From positions 1-15,144 of the forward strand of contig CAZWLJ010000057.1 in NCBI GenBank assembly GCA_964634605.1: 15,144 nucleotides of DNA. Direction: 5' to 3'. The stretch is from UPXZ01 sp964634605 (GTDB lineage: Bacteria > Bacteroidota > Bacteroidia > Bacteroidales > Paludibacteraceae). Shown here in pieces: positions 8,501-15,144 of the stretch. The stretch's first letter is position 1. Every line of letters begins with the position of its first letter. Below the pieces are notes generated by a model, which worked only from the letters and a program-made list of their open reading frames with translations, was not told the DNA's origin and searched no databases. The translations under genes were made by a program, and so were the position numbers.

Positions 8501-8775
8501 TTAACCTCACAAATCTGGGCATCCTGAACACTTCAGGTTCATATAATATCGGTGTGCTGTGGTATCCTGTCCCGTGGAACCTGACACATTCACCTGTACA
8601 AACCGCCGGAAACAACCTGAAAGTGTATGTTCAAAACCGCAGGATATTTGTGGATGGTACCGAAGATTTCGAGGTGTATAATCTTTCCGGACAGAAAGTA
8701 CGAAATAAAAATCTGCAAAAGGGAATTTATTTGGTTTTATCGGAAACGTTCAGTGCGAAAGTAATTGTACAGTAA
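5518..8775 (+). CDS. Secreted M60-like (enhancin/mucinase) metallopeptidase, T9SS cargo
   Basis: This 1085-residue protein is predicted to be an extracellular zinc endopeptidase of the M60-like family, whose members cut mucins and other O-glycosylated proteins. Domain order: signal peptide (1 to about 29), an F5/8 type C or CBM32-like sugar-binding domain (about 38-183), an accessory domain (about 200-345), and the M60 catalytic domain (about 365-620). The zinc motif HEVGH is at 472-476, and Glu491, 14 residues later, satisfies the family HExxH-x(8,28)-E pattern. A region with regularly spaced Trp residues (about 740-1020) looks like one or two beta-trefoil modules. A T9SS type A sorting domain starts at about 1032. 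Start choice: ATG directly precedes a basic, hydrophobic leader. The divergent neighbour is a sialidase, which suggests coordinated attack on sialylated mucin-type glycoproteins. The actual substrate cannot be read from the sequence. Confidence 0.9.
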   Translation: MKLFTRKSSFASFILTLMILGFASNNLHSQTAPYTSYIQNNDVKLQVASGSATSTQSGYEIAKSWDGNKSTIYHSTWGSTSFPVTLTYNFSGTVNLDYILYSTRTDGSANGNFRLVDVQVKYAGETAYQNKLSVDLKGVAGTHKITFDSTLVDISSVRFIVRTGAGDGNGFAACSEMEFFIRQEGTFDPATIFTDESCSEVKPGIERTQLESISNPYYRQLALDISDGVYKSEFRVQQYKAWPHPDEFSRNNRVGTYSLCDNPTGIYVRQGDTLIVFADDTRGQVLSLTLKNYKATDANGYWANTYYPLITGMNRVVADRDGLFYVFYHTPEHLTAPKIKIHFAYGKVNGYYDNQKHTAADWPRILNMSAYEYLDVLGQYAHLSFPRASFKANASTTGPQLIANYDDLVFLERDMMGYYRYPNRNPYNRSHFVVMYHSYMYSTSYHTGYHFDTMNSLTNASNVKKTPWGPAHEVGHSNQHNPLFKWIGMTEVTNNVQSLYVQTKWGNSSRLTEEGRYQQGFDDIITGQIAHCQADIWRKLVPLWQLQLFFANVLGREDFYQGIYEGARTRPTGSNQGEYQLNFVRLLTDTAKVDLTEFLDAWGFLKPVSQTIEDYSTATLTISQAQSTSVRNYIKNKNFPVLPYKIQYITDTNWPLYKNKSEVVKGKAARFGANYKMSGWSNVVTFEAWQGDKLAAISQTQSISVPGIVDENTKVYAVQYDGTKFEVIPSVDISLAAPEMSSENSEKWYVVKNMSNELTNSYNSTGPRSITTMNASAAGTTVKGVFTPFFKAQRWKLVDVNGKTGVVNQAGLYLAENMTASAQPFGWTLEAVNQGGSAGYRFASYNASSALTTVAHLSNQLSLMNYTSDDAASVWQFIPDDAIRISDDSGSYFYQLGSIRFEPSLLGTSLKVDEGESAVKPTQTESESAKWKFTDLNTSTGSCNIMNENGRYLSLSGSSFVLSETPKAFYVSLSTLEGVPAYRISTGVSHSSAMLNLTNLGILNTSGSYNIGVLWYPVPWNLTHSPVQTAGNNLKVYVQNRRIFVDGTEDFEVYNLSGQKVRNKNLQKGIYLVLSETFSAKVIVQ

Positions 8776-9240
8776 AAACAGCCCAATATTTTTCATTAAA
8801 CTTTCCCGGTTTTTTTTATTCCCCGGGGAAAACTTCTTTTATATTCTTCAGAACAATTATTGTAATTACCTGCTGCTAATGAATCAACCGGAGAAAAGAG
8901 CCGGCAAAAAATAATTCTTTTGGTACAAAGCAAAATCATTTCGAATAAATGTTTCCTGATTATTTGTAAATCCACTGACTCCTGTTGGCAGTTATTTTCA
9001 CAATCAGAATGACCCTCACGCTGTGTTTTCGATAATATACGGTGATAGTTGAAATCCGGATGGAACGAATTTTTATGCCAGTTTTCGATTTCTGCCTCCT
9101 TCGGCTTGAACATTCAGGTTCGATTTTACGTTTTGAACACTAATTGTCATTTTTTACAACCCCGTGATTTTTAAGTCGCCGGGATAATCTTCAATAAGTA
9201 TATAAATAAAAATCATTATTTTCTCATTTTCAAAAAACGT
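8776..9240. other. 465-bp intergenic region
   Basis: Apart from a possible terminator hairpin directly after the M60 gene, I see no gene, repeat or clear promoter. The last 70 bases before the SDR start are AT-rich but contain no exact TAnnTTTG match. A 105-codon open frame on the minus strand (8796-9113) overlaps the hairpin, has no recognisable motif and is not called. Confidence 0.5.
8802..8832 (+). terminator. Possible terminator hairpin after the M60 gene
   Basis: TTTCCCGG (8802-8809) can pair with CCGGGGAAA (8823-8831) with one bulged base, enclosing a T-rich loop, and the sequence after it is T-rich (CTTCTTTTATATT). A perfect 12-bp palindrome TTCCCCGGGGAA (8819-8830) overlaps the distal arm and offers a competing fold. 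It lies 26 bp after the stop codon. The T-tail is interrupted, so this is only a moderate candidate. Confidence 0.4.
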
Positions 9241-10065
9241 ATGAATAATCAACAAGTAGTATTAATCACCGGAGCATCGTCCGGCATAGGGAAAGAAACC
9301 GCTAAAATATTGTCTGCAAAAGGATTAAAAGTTTATGGAGCATCACGCAACCTGGAAAAAATGGAGGATCTGAAATCATCAGGAGTTATACCATTGTCGC
9401 TCGATGTAACAGATGAACTTTCGATAGATGCATGTGTCAGTAAGATACTTGCCGCCGAAGGACGCATAGATGTTCTTATAAATAATGCCGGTTACGGTTC
9501 ATTCGGACCTGCGGAGGCCATTCCGCTGAGCGAGGCCAGAAGGCAGTTTGAAGTGAATCTCTTCGGACTGGCGACCCTGATTCAGAAAATACTGCCTGTG
9601 ATGCGCAGTCAGCACAGCGGACGAATCATCAACCTGTCGTCCATGGCTGCTTACTTCAGCGAACCCAATGGCGGCTGGTATCATGCCACAAAAGCAGCCC
9701 TGGAGCGATACAGCGATTCGCTGCGAATGGAAGTAAAAAGATTCAACATCAAAGTGGTGCTAATTCAGCCTGGAATGATCCATACCGAATGGCAGGTGAT
9801 AGCCGGCCAGAACCTGCTGAAATATGCCGATAATACGGTGTACGAAAAATCGGCAAGGCATCAGGCTGAGATGTTTGAACAGGCCTATAAGTATGCTTCA
9901 AAACCGGCAGTAGTAGCCCGGGCTATCGTCAGAGCCGCTACCCGAAAGCGACCCTGCCTGCGATATAAGGTAGGAGGAATGGCCAAACCGATTGTATTCT
10001 TCCGCAAAATCACACCCGACAGCTGGTTTGATGGTATAGTGGCGAAGCTGATGAATAAATATTAG
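9241..10065 (+). CDS. SDR-family NAD(P)-dependent oxidoreductase
   Basis: This is a 274-residue classical short-chain dehydrogenase. The nucleotide-binding TGASSGIG lies at residues 10-17, Asp55 sits in the DVT segment, NNAG is at 81-84, Asn106 is the expected active-site Asn, the catalytic Ser is at 133 or 134, and YHATK gives Tyr147 and Lys151. All catalytic tetrad positions are intact. A Ser-Arg after the second strand (residues 35-36) is compatible with NADP(H) preference, though this is a weak guide. The C-terminal tail (about 215-274), rich in basic and hydrophobic residues, resembles SDRs acting on lipid or steroid-like substrates, but the substrate cannot be assigned. It is a single-gene unit: 465 bp separate it from the M60 gene, and a bidirectional terminator follows. 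It should not be confused with the KduD-type SDR at the right edge. Confidence 0.88.
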   Translation: MNNQQVVLITGASSGIGKETAKILSAKGLKVYGASRNLEKMEDLKSSGVIPLSLDVTDELSIDACVSKILAAEGRIDVLINNAGYGSFGPAEAIPLSEARRQFEVNLFGLATLIQKILPVMRSQHSGRIINLSSMAAYFSEPNGGWYHATKAALERYSDSLRMEVKRFNIKVVLIQPGMIHTEWQVIAGQNLLKYADNTVYEKSARHQAEMFEQAYKYASKPAVVARAIVRAATRKRPCLRYKVGGMAKPIVFFRKITPDSWFDGIVAKLMNKY

Positions 10066-10158
10066 GAAATTCCCAGAATACGACTCCGGAGATTTTTGGT
10101 TGTTACTCATGGATGAAACCACTTGATTCGGCTGGATTCCATCCTTTACCGGAAAGTC

Positions 10159-10199
10159 AAAAAAAAATCAGCAGACAAATCTTTTCGTCTGCTGATTTT
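10159..10199. terminator. Bidirectional intrinsic terminator
   Basis: A 13-bp perfect stem (AAAATCAGCAGAC at 10164-10176 with GTCTGCTGATTTT at 10187-10199) and a 10-nt loop lie between convergent genes. Read on the minus strand it is followed by a run of nine T (As at 10159-10167), ending the uronate operon after the transporter. Read on the plus strand it has a short T4 tail, so it may also end the SDR transcript. Confidence 0.88.
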
Positions 10200-10232
10200 C
10201 AGTTTTATACACTTTTACCTCAATCCGGGGAG

Positions 10233-11654
10233 TTACATATCAGTAATTACCTTGTATTTAGGCACAAGTGATTTCATTATTATCCATCCGAGCAGGTAAG
10301 CTACCGCACAGAATATAAACACCATAAAGTATCCGGCCGGTTTCCCGTTAAAACCGAGAAATCCCATATTCACGTTATCAGCATGGGTGAACAGCATACC
10401 GCTGCCTTTGTTGATAAAGAATGAACCGATACCTCCTGCCATACCACCGATGCCGGTAATGGTTGCCACTGCTTTTTTGGGAAACATATCCCCTACTGTG
10501 GTGAAGAGATTAGCTGACCATGCCTGATGGGCTGATGCTCCAAGAGCAATAAGCAGTACGGGAACCCAGTAAGATATGTAACCCAGTGGCTGTGCGAAAA
10601 GTACTACCAGCGGAATGAAAGCAATGATAAGCATGGCGCGCATACGTCCGGCATACGGATTCATTCCCCTGTTAATAAAATAAGTGGGGAATTTTCCGCC
10701 CAGCACCGAACCGGCAACCGTAATGGTATAAAGTGTTGCAATAGGGAGCGCTATTTCAGTTCCGGTCATGCCATACTGTGCTTTGAGGTAAGCGGGAGTC
10801 CAGAACAGGAAAAACCACCAAACCCCGTCGGTAAGGAATTTACCCACGGCAAAAGCCCAGGTCTGTTTGTACCGGAGTGCCTGGCGATAAGTAACCTTGA
10901 AACCGTTGTCGGGCACACCCTGATCCTGCTCAGAGTCCGAATGAATATATAGCCGTTCGGCTTCATTCATTTTCGGATTCTTATCGGGCGAATGGTACAT
11001 AAACTGCCAGAATCCCACCCAAATGAAACCAACAAGACCAACCACGATAAATGCCGTTTCCCAACCCCACAATTCGGCCATTACAGGCACGGTAAGCGGA
11101 GCAAGAATAGCTCCCACATTAGCTCCCGAGTTGAAAATGCCGGTAGCAAATGCACGGTCTTTTTTCGGAAAGTATTCTGCTGTGGCTTTGATAGCTGCCG
11201 GAAAGTTACCCGACTCACCAATTGCCAGCACTATCCGGGCAAAAGTAAATGCCGTAACGCTTATCATCGATATCTGAGCCGCCAGTTCGGTTCCCTGTGC
11301 TACCGCCCGCAGTGCATCCGCATTGGGTAATCCCACTATTTTTTCGGTTACGATACCAGCTAAAGCGTGAATAACTGCCCCTATTGACCAGATTACGATT
11401 GACCAGGTGTAGCCTTTTTTAGTGCCAAGCTTGTCGATAATTTTTCCGGCAAAAAGCATGGAGAAAGCATATACCAGCGAAAAAATAGCGGTAATGGTTC
11501 CATAGTCATTGTCTGTCCAGTGAAATTCCTCTGCCAGCAGCGGTTGAAGCAGTGATAATACTTGCCGGTCGAGATAGTTGACAGTGGTAGCAAAGAACAG
11601 CAACGTTACGATGACCCATCGACTGTTCGTCATTTTGGTTTGTTTGGTTTCCAT
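10233..11654 (-). CDS. exuT: MFS hexuronate transporter (ExuT-like, ACS family)
   Basis: This 473-residue inner-membrane permease of the anion:cation symporter family probably imports galacturonate, glucuronate or their unsaturated or keto derivatives with protons. The first helix carries NYLDR (26-30). The hallmark ACS segment FARIVLAIGESGNFPAAIK (138-156), with the continuation YFPKKDRAFATGIFNSGANVG, is well conserved. About 12 membrane helices can be seen, with a central cytoplasmic loop near residues 212-245. A segment of roughly 25 residues around 103-128 enlarges the third-helix region compared with shorter family members. The gene starts 12 bp after the eda stop codon and is the last gene of the kduD-DUF4861-kdgK-eda operon, closing at a strong terminator. 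The family is clear; the exact sugar acid is inferred from the operon. Confidence 0.88.
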   Translation of the reverse strand: METKQTKMTNSRWVIVTLLFFATTVNYLDRQVLSLLQPLLAEEFHWTDNDYGTITAIFSLVYAFSMLFAGKIIDKLGTKKGYTWSIVIWSIGAVIHALAGIVTEKIVGLPNADALRAVAQGTELAAQISMISVTAFTFARIVLAIGESGNFPAAIKATAEYFPKKDRAFATGIFNSGANVGAILAPLTVPVMAELWGWETAFIVVGLVGFIWVGFWQFMYHSPDKNPKMNEAERLYIHSDSEQDQGVPDNGFKVTYRQALRYKQTWAFAVGKFLTDGVWWFFLFWTPAYLKAQYGMTGTEIALPIATLYTITVAGSVLGGKFPTYFINRGMNPYAGRMRAMLIIAFIPLVVLFAQPLGYISYWVPVLLIALGASAHQAWSANLFTTVGDMFPKKAVATITGIGGMAGGIGSFFINKGSGMLFTHADNVNMGFLGFNGKPAGYFMVFIFCAVAYLLGWIIMKSLVPKYKVITDM

Positions 11655-11666
11655 GTGATAGAATTG

Positions 11667-12335
11667 TTATTTGGTTATTATTTTCTGAATCATTTCCAGC
11701 GTCATTTTGCACAGACTGGTGATAGCATTCCAGTCACTGCTGCGGATAGCTTCAGCAGGGAAAAGATTGGAGCCCATCCCCACACACGTTACACCGGCAT
11801 CGAACCATGATTTCAGGTTTGCTTCCTCGGGTTTTACACCACCTGTCACCATCAGATTTGACCAGGGCATGGGTGCTTTCAGATTTTTCACAAAAGCTGC
11901 GCCCAGCACATCGCCGGGAAAAACTTTGCAAATATCACATCCGGCTTCCTGTGCCATTCCCACTTCGCTCACCGAACCGCAACCGGGCGAATATGGCACC
12001 AGACGGCGGTTGCAGACTTTTGCCACATCGGGATTAAAGAGCGGGCCCACTACAAAGTTGGCACCCAGCTGAATGTAAATGGCTGCTGTAGGTGCGTCAA
12101 CTATCGAACCGATGCCCATAATCATTTCAGGGCATTCCACGGCTGCGAATTTAACCAATTCTCCGAAAACTTCGTGTGCAAATTCGCCGCGGTTTGTGAA
12201 TTCGAAAGCGCGTATTCCACCTGCATAACATGCTTTTACAACATTTTTTGCCACTTCAATATCGCTGTGATAAAAAACAGGAACAATTCCCGTTTCTTTC
12301 ATAGCTGTCATTACCTGAATTTTACTGAATCTCAT
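11667..12335 (-). CDS. eda: KDPG aldolase (2-keto-3-deoxy-6-phosphogluconate aldolase)
   Basis: This 222-residue cytosolic class I aldolase splits KDPG into pyruvate and glyceraldehyde-3-phosphate. Numbering from the ATG at 12335 places Glu45 and Arg49 exactly where the Escherichia coli enzyme has its catalytic Glu and substrate Arg. The Schiff-base lysine is Lys137 in the DICKVFPGD segment, and GGV (155-157) and GMGS (176-179) form the phosphate site. The loop before Lys137 reads VPYSPGCGSVSE, a Bacteroidota-style variant of the usual PGxxTPSE. This start lies only 6 bases from the N gap and is supported by the MRFSKIQV opening, normal for the family, and by full length (about 210-225 residues). 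The frame continues unbroken into the gap, but the protein is complete and is not a natural fusion with the kinase upstream. Confidence 0.93.
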   Translation of the reverse strand: MRFSKIQVMTAMKETGIVPVFYHSDIEVAKNVVKACYAGGIRAFEFTNRGEFAHEVFGELVKFAAVECPEMIMGIGSIVDAPTAAIYIQLGANFVVGPLFNPDVAKVCNRRLVPYSPGCGSVSEVGMAQEAGCDICKVFPGDVLGAAFVKNLKAPMPWSNLMVTGGVKPEEANLKSWFDAGVTCVGMGSNLFPAEAIRSSDWNAITSLCKMTLEMIQKIITK

Positions 12336-12341
12336 TTTTAT

Positions 12342-12441
12342 NNNNNNNNNNNNNNNNNNNNNNNNNNNNNNNNNNNNNNNNNNNNNNNNNNNNNNNNNNN
12401 NNNNNNNNNNNNNNNNNNNNNNNNNNNNNNNNNNNNNNNNN
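12342..12441. other. Assembly gap (100 N)
   Basis: Exactly 100 undetermined bases lie between kdgK and eda, a conventional placeholder length for a scaffold join of unknown size. The missing sequence should contain the last residues of kdgK, its stop codon and the short spacer to eda. Because kdgK homologues usually end about 10-20 codons after the last visible segment, the true gap may be shorter than 100 bases. Confidence 0.98.
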
Positions 12442-13427
12442 GCTTCGACTTCTTCTGCCGATACCAGATTGAAGTCACCGTTAATCGTGTGTTTAAGCGC
12501 CGAAGCTGCTACTGCAAATTCTAATGCATCGCCCTGATTTGGTTTTGTCAGCAGGCCGTGAATAACACCTCCGGAGAAAGAATCGCCACCACCCACACGG
12601 TCGATAATCGGATTGATATCGTACCGTTTTGATGTGTAAAATTCCTTGCCGTCGTAAATCATGGCTTTCCAGCCGTTATGGCTTGCCGATAACGATTCAC
12701 GCAGGGTGGAAATCACGTATTTGAAACCGAATTCTCCGGCCATTTGCATGAAAATTCCCTTGTAACCTTCTGCATCGGTGTGGCCTCCTTCCACATCGGC
12801 ATCGGGCTTAAATCCCAGACAGAGTTCAGCATCTTCTTCGTTGCCTATACATACATCTACGTACTGCATCAAAGGGCGCATAATGGATTGTGCCTTTTGG
12901 GTTGTCCAGAGTTTTTTGCGGAAATTTAAATCAACCGAGACAGTAACACCATGCCGTTTGGCAGCTTCACACGCCAGTTTTGTCAGTTCGGCAGCTTTGT
13001 CGGAAATGGCAGGAGTAATGCCCGACCAGTGAAACCAGTCGGCACCTTTCATAATGGCATCGAAATCAAAATCTGTGGGAGTTGCTTCGGCAATGGCAGA
13101 ATGAGCACGGTCATAAATGACCTTGCTCGGGCGCATGGATGCACCTGTTTCGAGATAATAAATGCCGACACGATCGCCGCCACGGGCAATAAAATCGGTT
13201 TTTACACCGTATTTGCGCAATGCATTTACAGCCGACTGACCAATTTCATGTTTCGGAAGTTTGGTTACGAAATAGGCATCGTGACCATAATTGGCACAAC
13301 TAACCGCTACATTGGCTTCGCCACCTCCGTAAACCACATCAAATACGTCAGATTGTACAAATCTTGTATTGCCCGGGGTTGAGAGGCGGAGCATAATTTC
13401 TCCTAATGTTACTATTTTTTTACTCAT
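12442..13427 (-). CDS. kdgK: 2-keto-3-deoxygluconate kinase, 3' end lost in gap
   Basis: This PfkB/ribokinase-family sugar kinase phosphorylates 2-keto-3-deoxygluconate to KDPG with ATP. The visible 328 residues begin with MSKKIVTLGEIMLRLS. They carry the first PfkB signature around GGGEANVA (34-41), the fold segment SVDLNFRKKLW (164-174), and the second signature DRVGGGDSFSGG (276-287), in which Asp282 is the catalytic base. KdgK proteins of this phylum are about 335-345 residues long, so only a short C-terminal tail is missing in the N run. The start follows the DUF4861 stop by 14 bp and eda follows directly after the gap, giving the standard KDG-to-pyruvate order. It is one protein truncated by assembly, not a pseudogene; the apparent read-through into eda is an artefact of unresolved bases. 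Confidence 0.93.
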
Positions 13428-13441
13428 CTTATTCAGAATAA

Positions 13442-14590
13442 TCAGTTAATTGTTATTATTAGCGGCGATTGCAGTTTTTGAGAAAACTCCTCCAGGTATT
13501 TCACCCAGTCGCCGAATGTATCAAAACCGAACTTGCTCCATCCGCCACCGGAGTAATAAGTGAAAGACTCCTGTGGCTTCACCAACCGGATTCCCAGTAA
13601 ATGATCATTTTTCGGTTCCAGGGTTGTAAAAGAGTCCGGAGCAGTAAAACCCTGATATAGTGTACCGTTATTAACATCAGCCGGATCGGCATGAGCCGCG
13701 TATTTTTTCGAATTATCGGTAAAGACCTGTTCGCCGGGTGTATTTCGCATCACTATTCCGACTGCCACAGGCATCGTTTGTGCTTTGAAATCAAACGATT
13801 GCCTGATTTTATTCATCTGATTTCCGGCATCGAGCGAAATGGTTCTCACTGAAATGACATCGCCGATTTTATCCACCGGAAAGGATTCGTAGCTCAACCG
13901 GAAAGTAATCCGCAATGGTCCTTTGTCTAAAATTTCATAGTCTTTGAAATTTTTACTGAACCAAAGCTGACTGTTCTGGTAAGGAGCGGCTGCTCCGGCA
14001 CCGAGCGTAGGTCCTACCTTGTAGAAATCAAGTCCTTCACCGTTATCGTTGTGGTAGGTGGACTTGCCTGAGAGTTCGTCTGCATACCATTTATCAGCCA
14101 CCAGTTTACCGGTGCGTTTAGCCCAGAGGTCAATACCGCTGCTTATTTCACCCGTTGCCTGCAGGGCTGGACCGTACATGCGGAAAGCCACGCGGTCGTT
14201 TTCCCAGTTGAAATCATCTTTGCGTTCGGGTACAAGGCGTCCGGCCACATTAGGCTCAAATACTTCCGGTTTTCCTTTTTTTATCGTATAAACAGAAGTG
14301 CCACCGGCTTTTACCGTTGCAGGAAAGATCAGGAGTGAATCTTCCGGATTGCTGAAATCTGTTGCAATCTGGTAAACTACCTGGCTGGAAGTTTTATCCA
14401 GCACAACTATACGTTCGTGCGAGGCCAGTTTTAATTTTGACCACACGGAGTTCTTACTTATTTCCACTATTTCGTTATCACGGTCGGCAGTCAGGCTGTT
14501 TGAGACAGAAACGGAAAGCTGTTTTCCGCTTGAACATGAAGTAATCAAAACCAGTGCAAATAAGCCGGTTAGAATTTTTTTCATGTTCAT
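13442..14590 (-). CDS. DUF4861 lipoprotein in uronate operon
   Basis: This 382-residue secreted lipoprotein has a lysine-containing N-terminus, a hydrophobic stretch (6-16) and the lipobox ITSC with lipidated Cys19. The mature part fits the DUF4861 family, whose genes are commonly found with pectin, ulvan or rhamnogalacturonan degradation genes in Bacteroidota. Likely conserved segments are NWENDRVAFRMYGPALQ (128-144), the IDLWAKR stretch (153-159) and YHNDNGEGLDFYKVGPTLGAG (179-199), all rich in aromatic, charged and His/Asn/Asp residues as in a sugar-active site. Its biochemical role is not established in what I can verify. Its ATG overlaps the kduD stop in the pattern TAATG, which indicates translational coupling, and kdgK follows after 14 bp. 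Its location in a KDG-producing operon suggests periplasmic processing of uronate-containing oligosaccharides. A second ATG two codons downstream is an alternative start. Confidence 0.78.
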   Translation of the reverse strand: MNMKKILTGLFALVLITSCSSGKQLSVSVSNSLTADRDNEIVEISKNSVWSKLKLASHERIVVLDKTSSQVVYQIATDFSNPEDSLLIFPATVKAGGTSVYTIKKGKPEVFEPNVAGRLVPERKDDFNWENDRVAFRMYGPALQATGEISSGIDLWAKRTGKLVADKWYADELSGKSTYHNDNGEGLDFYKVGPTLGAGAAAPYQNSQLWFSKNFKDYEILDKGPLRITFRLSYESFPVDKIGDVISVRTISLDAGNQMNKIRQSFDFKAQTMPVAVGIVMRNTPGEQVFTDNSKKYAAHADPADVNNGTLYQGFTAPDSFTTLEPKNDHLLGIRLVKPQESFTYYSGGGWSKFGFDTFGDWVKYLEEFSQKLQSPLIITIN

Positions 14591-15144
14591 TATGGTTGTT
14601 TGCCTATGTAAGCCAATATTCCCCCGTCAACATAGAGAATATGTCCGTTAACGAAGTTGGAAGCATCTGAAGCGAGAAATACTGCCGGTCCTTTCAGGTC
14701 TTCAGTTGAGCCCCAGCGTCCGGCGGGAGTTTTGGCAAGTATAAATGAATCAAACGGATGAGGAGAACCATCGGGTTGTTTTTCGCGAAGCGGAGCAGTT
14801 TGAGGAGTGGCGATGTAGCCCGGTCCGATACCATTACACTGAATGTTGTGTCCGCCGTATTCCGAACAAATGTTTTTGGTCAGCATTTTGAGCCCGCCTT
14901 TGGCAGCCGCATAGGCCGATACAGTTTCTCGACCCAGTTCGCTCATCATGGAGCAAATGTTGATGATTTTTCCATGACCTTTTTTTATCATTGATGGTAT
15001 AACCGCTTTGGACACGATAAAAGGTCCGTTGAGGTCAATGTCAATGACCTGACGAAATTCGGCTGCTGTCATTTCGTGCATCGGGATGCGTTTGATAATT
15101 CCGGCATTGTTCACCAGAATATCGATGATTCCCACCTCTTTCTC
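14590..15144 (-). CDS. kduD: 2-dehydro-3-deoxy-D-gluconate 5-dehydrogenase, N-terminus beyond window
   Basis: This SDR enzyme interconverts 2,5-diketo-3-deoxygluconate and KDG with NAD(P)H, the last step before KdgK for unsaturated uronates released by lyases. The frame is open to the window edge. The visible 185 residues start upstream of the NNAG motif and lack the Rossmann TGxxxGIG, so roughly 80 N-terminal residues lie outside; the GTG at 15135-15133 is internal, not a start. Visible motifs are NNAG followed by IIKR, the ICSMMSELGRE segment carrying the catalytic Ser, and YAAAK, with the conserved tail SNFVNGHILYVDGGILAYIG. The KduD assignment over the general SDR family rests on these segments and on the downstream kdgK, eda and transporter genes. 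Its TAA overlaps the ATG of the DUF4861 gene by one base. The operon promoter is not in the window. Confidence 0.88.
   Translation of the reverse strand, partial: EKEVGIIDILVNNAGIIKRIPMHEMTAAEFRQVIDIDLNGPFIVSKAVIPSMIKKGHGKIINICSMMSELGRETVSAYAAAKGGLKMLTKNICSEYGGHNIQCNGIGPGYIATPQTAPLREKQPDGSPHPFDSFILAKTPAGRWGSTEDLKGPAVFLASDASNFVNGHILYVDGGILAYIGKQP

Noticed and set aside
8796..9113. A 105-codon minus-strand open frame between the M60 and SDR genes
   Set aside because: It runs through the probable terminator hairpin, shows no family features and has no promoter that I can see.
11667..13427. A single 586-residue bifunctional KDG kinase-KDPG aldolase
   Set aside because: The joint is made entirely of undetermined bases; both halves are complete or nearly complete family members, and eda has its own ATG at 12335.

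Overview
The window comes from a member of the Bacteroidota. Two large secreted enzymes end in type IX secretion (T9SS) sorting domains, two promoter-like sites match the phylum's TAnnTTTG -7 element, genes lack Shine-Dalgarno sites, and the uronate genes have a Bacteroidota-type arrangement. T9SS cargo argues against Bacteroides itself and suggests an environmental or Marinilabiliales/Porphyromonadaceae-like lineage. A run of exactly 100 Ns shows that this is a draft scaffold.

Left edge (1-1490, minus strand): a PqqD-family peptide-chaperone-like protein is followed downstream by an HPr-kinase-like P-loop protein. This gene pair is typical of peptide-modification (RiPP/lasso-like) or related loci. 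The 277 bases between them hold an unusual heptanucleotide repeat array. The kinase gene ends directly on a palindromic, REP-like element at the window edge, so any partners lie outside the window.

Centre (1594-8832): two large secreted glycoprotein-degrading enzymes are transcribed divergently from a 589-bp AT-rich intergenic region. The minus-strand gene is a multidomain GH33 sialidase with five Asp boxes and a clear intrinsic terminator. The plus-strand gene is an M60/enhancin-like zinc metallopeptidase with an N-terminal CBM32-like domain and an HEVGH motif. Together they look like a mucin or sialoglycoprotein attack module: one enzyme removes terminal sialic acid and the other cuts the glycosylated polypeptide. 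An SDR oxidoreductase of unknown substrate follows on the plus strand, and a bidirectional terminator separates it from the next operon.

Right (10233-15144, minus strand): a tight operon reads kduD (5' end beyond the window), DUF4861 lipoprotein, kdgK, eda, and an ExuT-like MFS transporter. It converts 4-deoxy uronate products (2,5-diketo-3-deoxygluconate, then KDG, then KDPG) to pyruvate and glyceraldehyde-3-phosphate. The DUF4861 lipoprotein is the uncharacterised member and the best candidate for a new activity in this pathway. The N gap falls between kdgK and eda and artificially joins them into one frame.

I see no tRNA, rRNA, CRISPR array, insertion sequence or SusC/SusD pair in the window.
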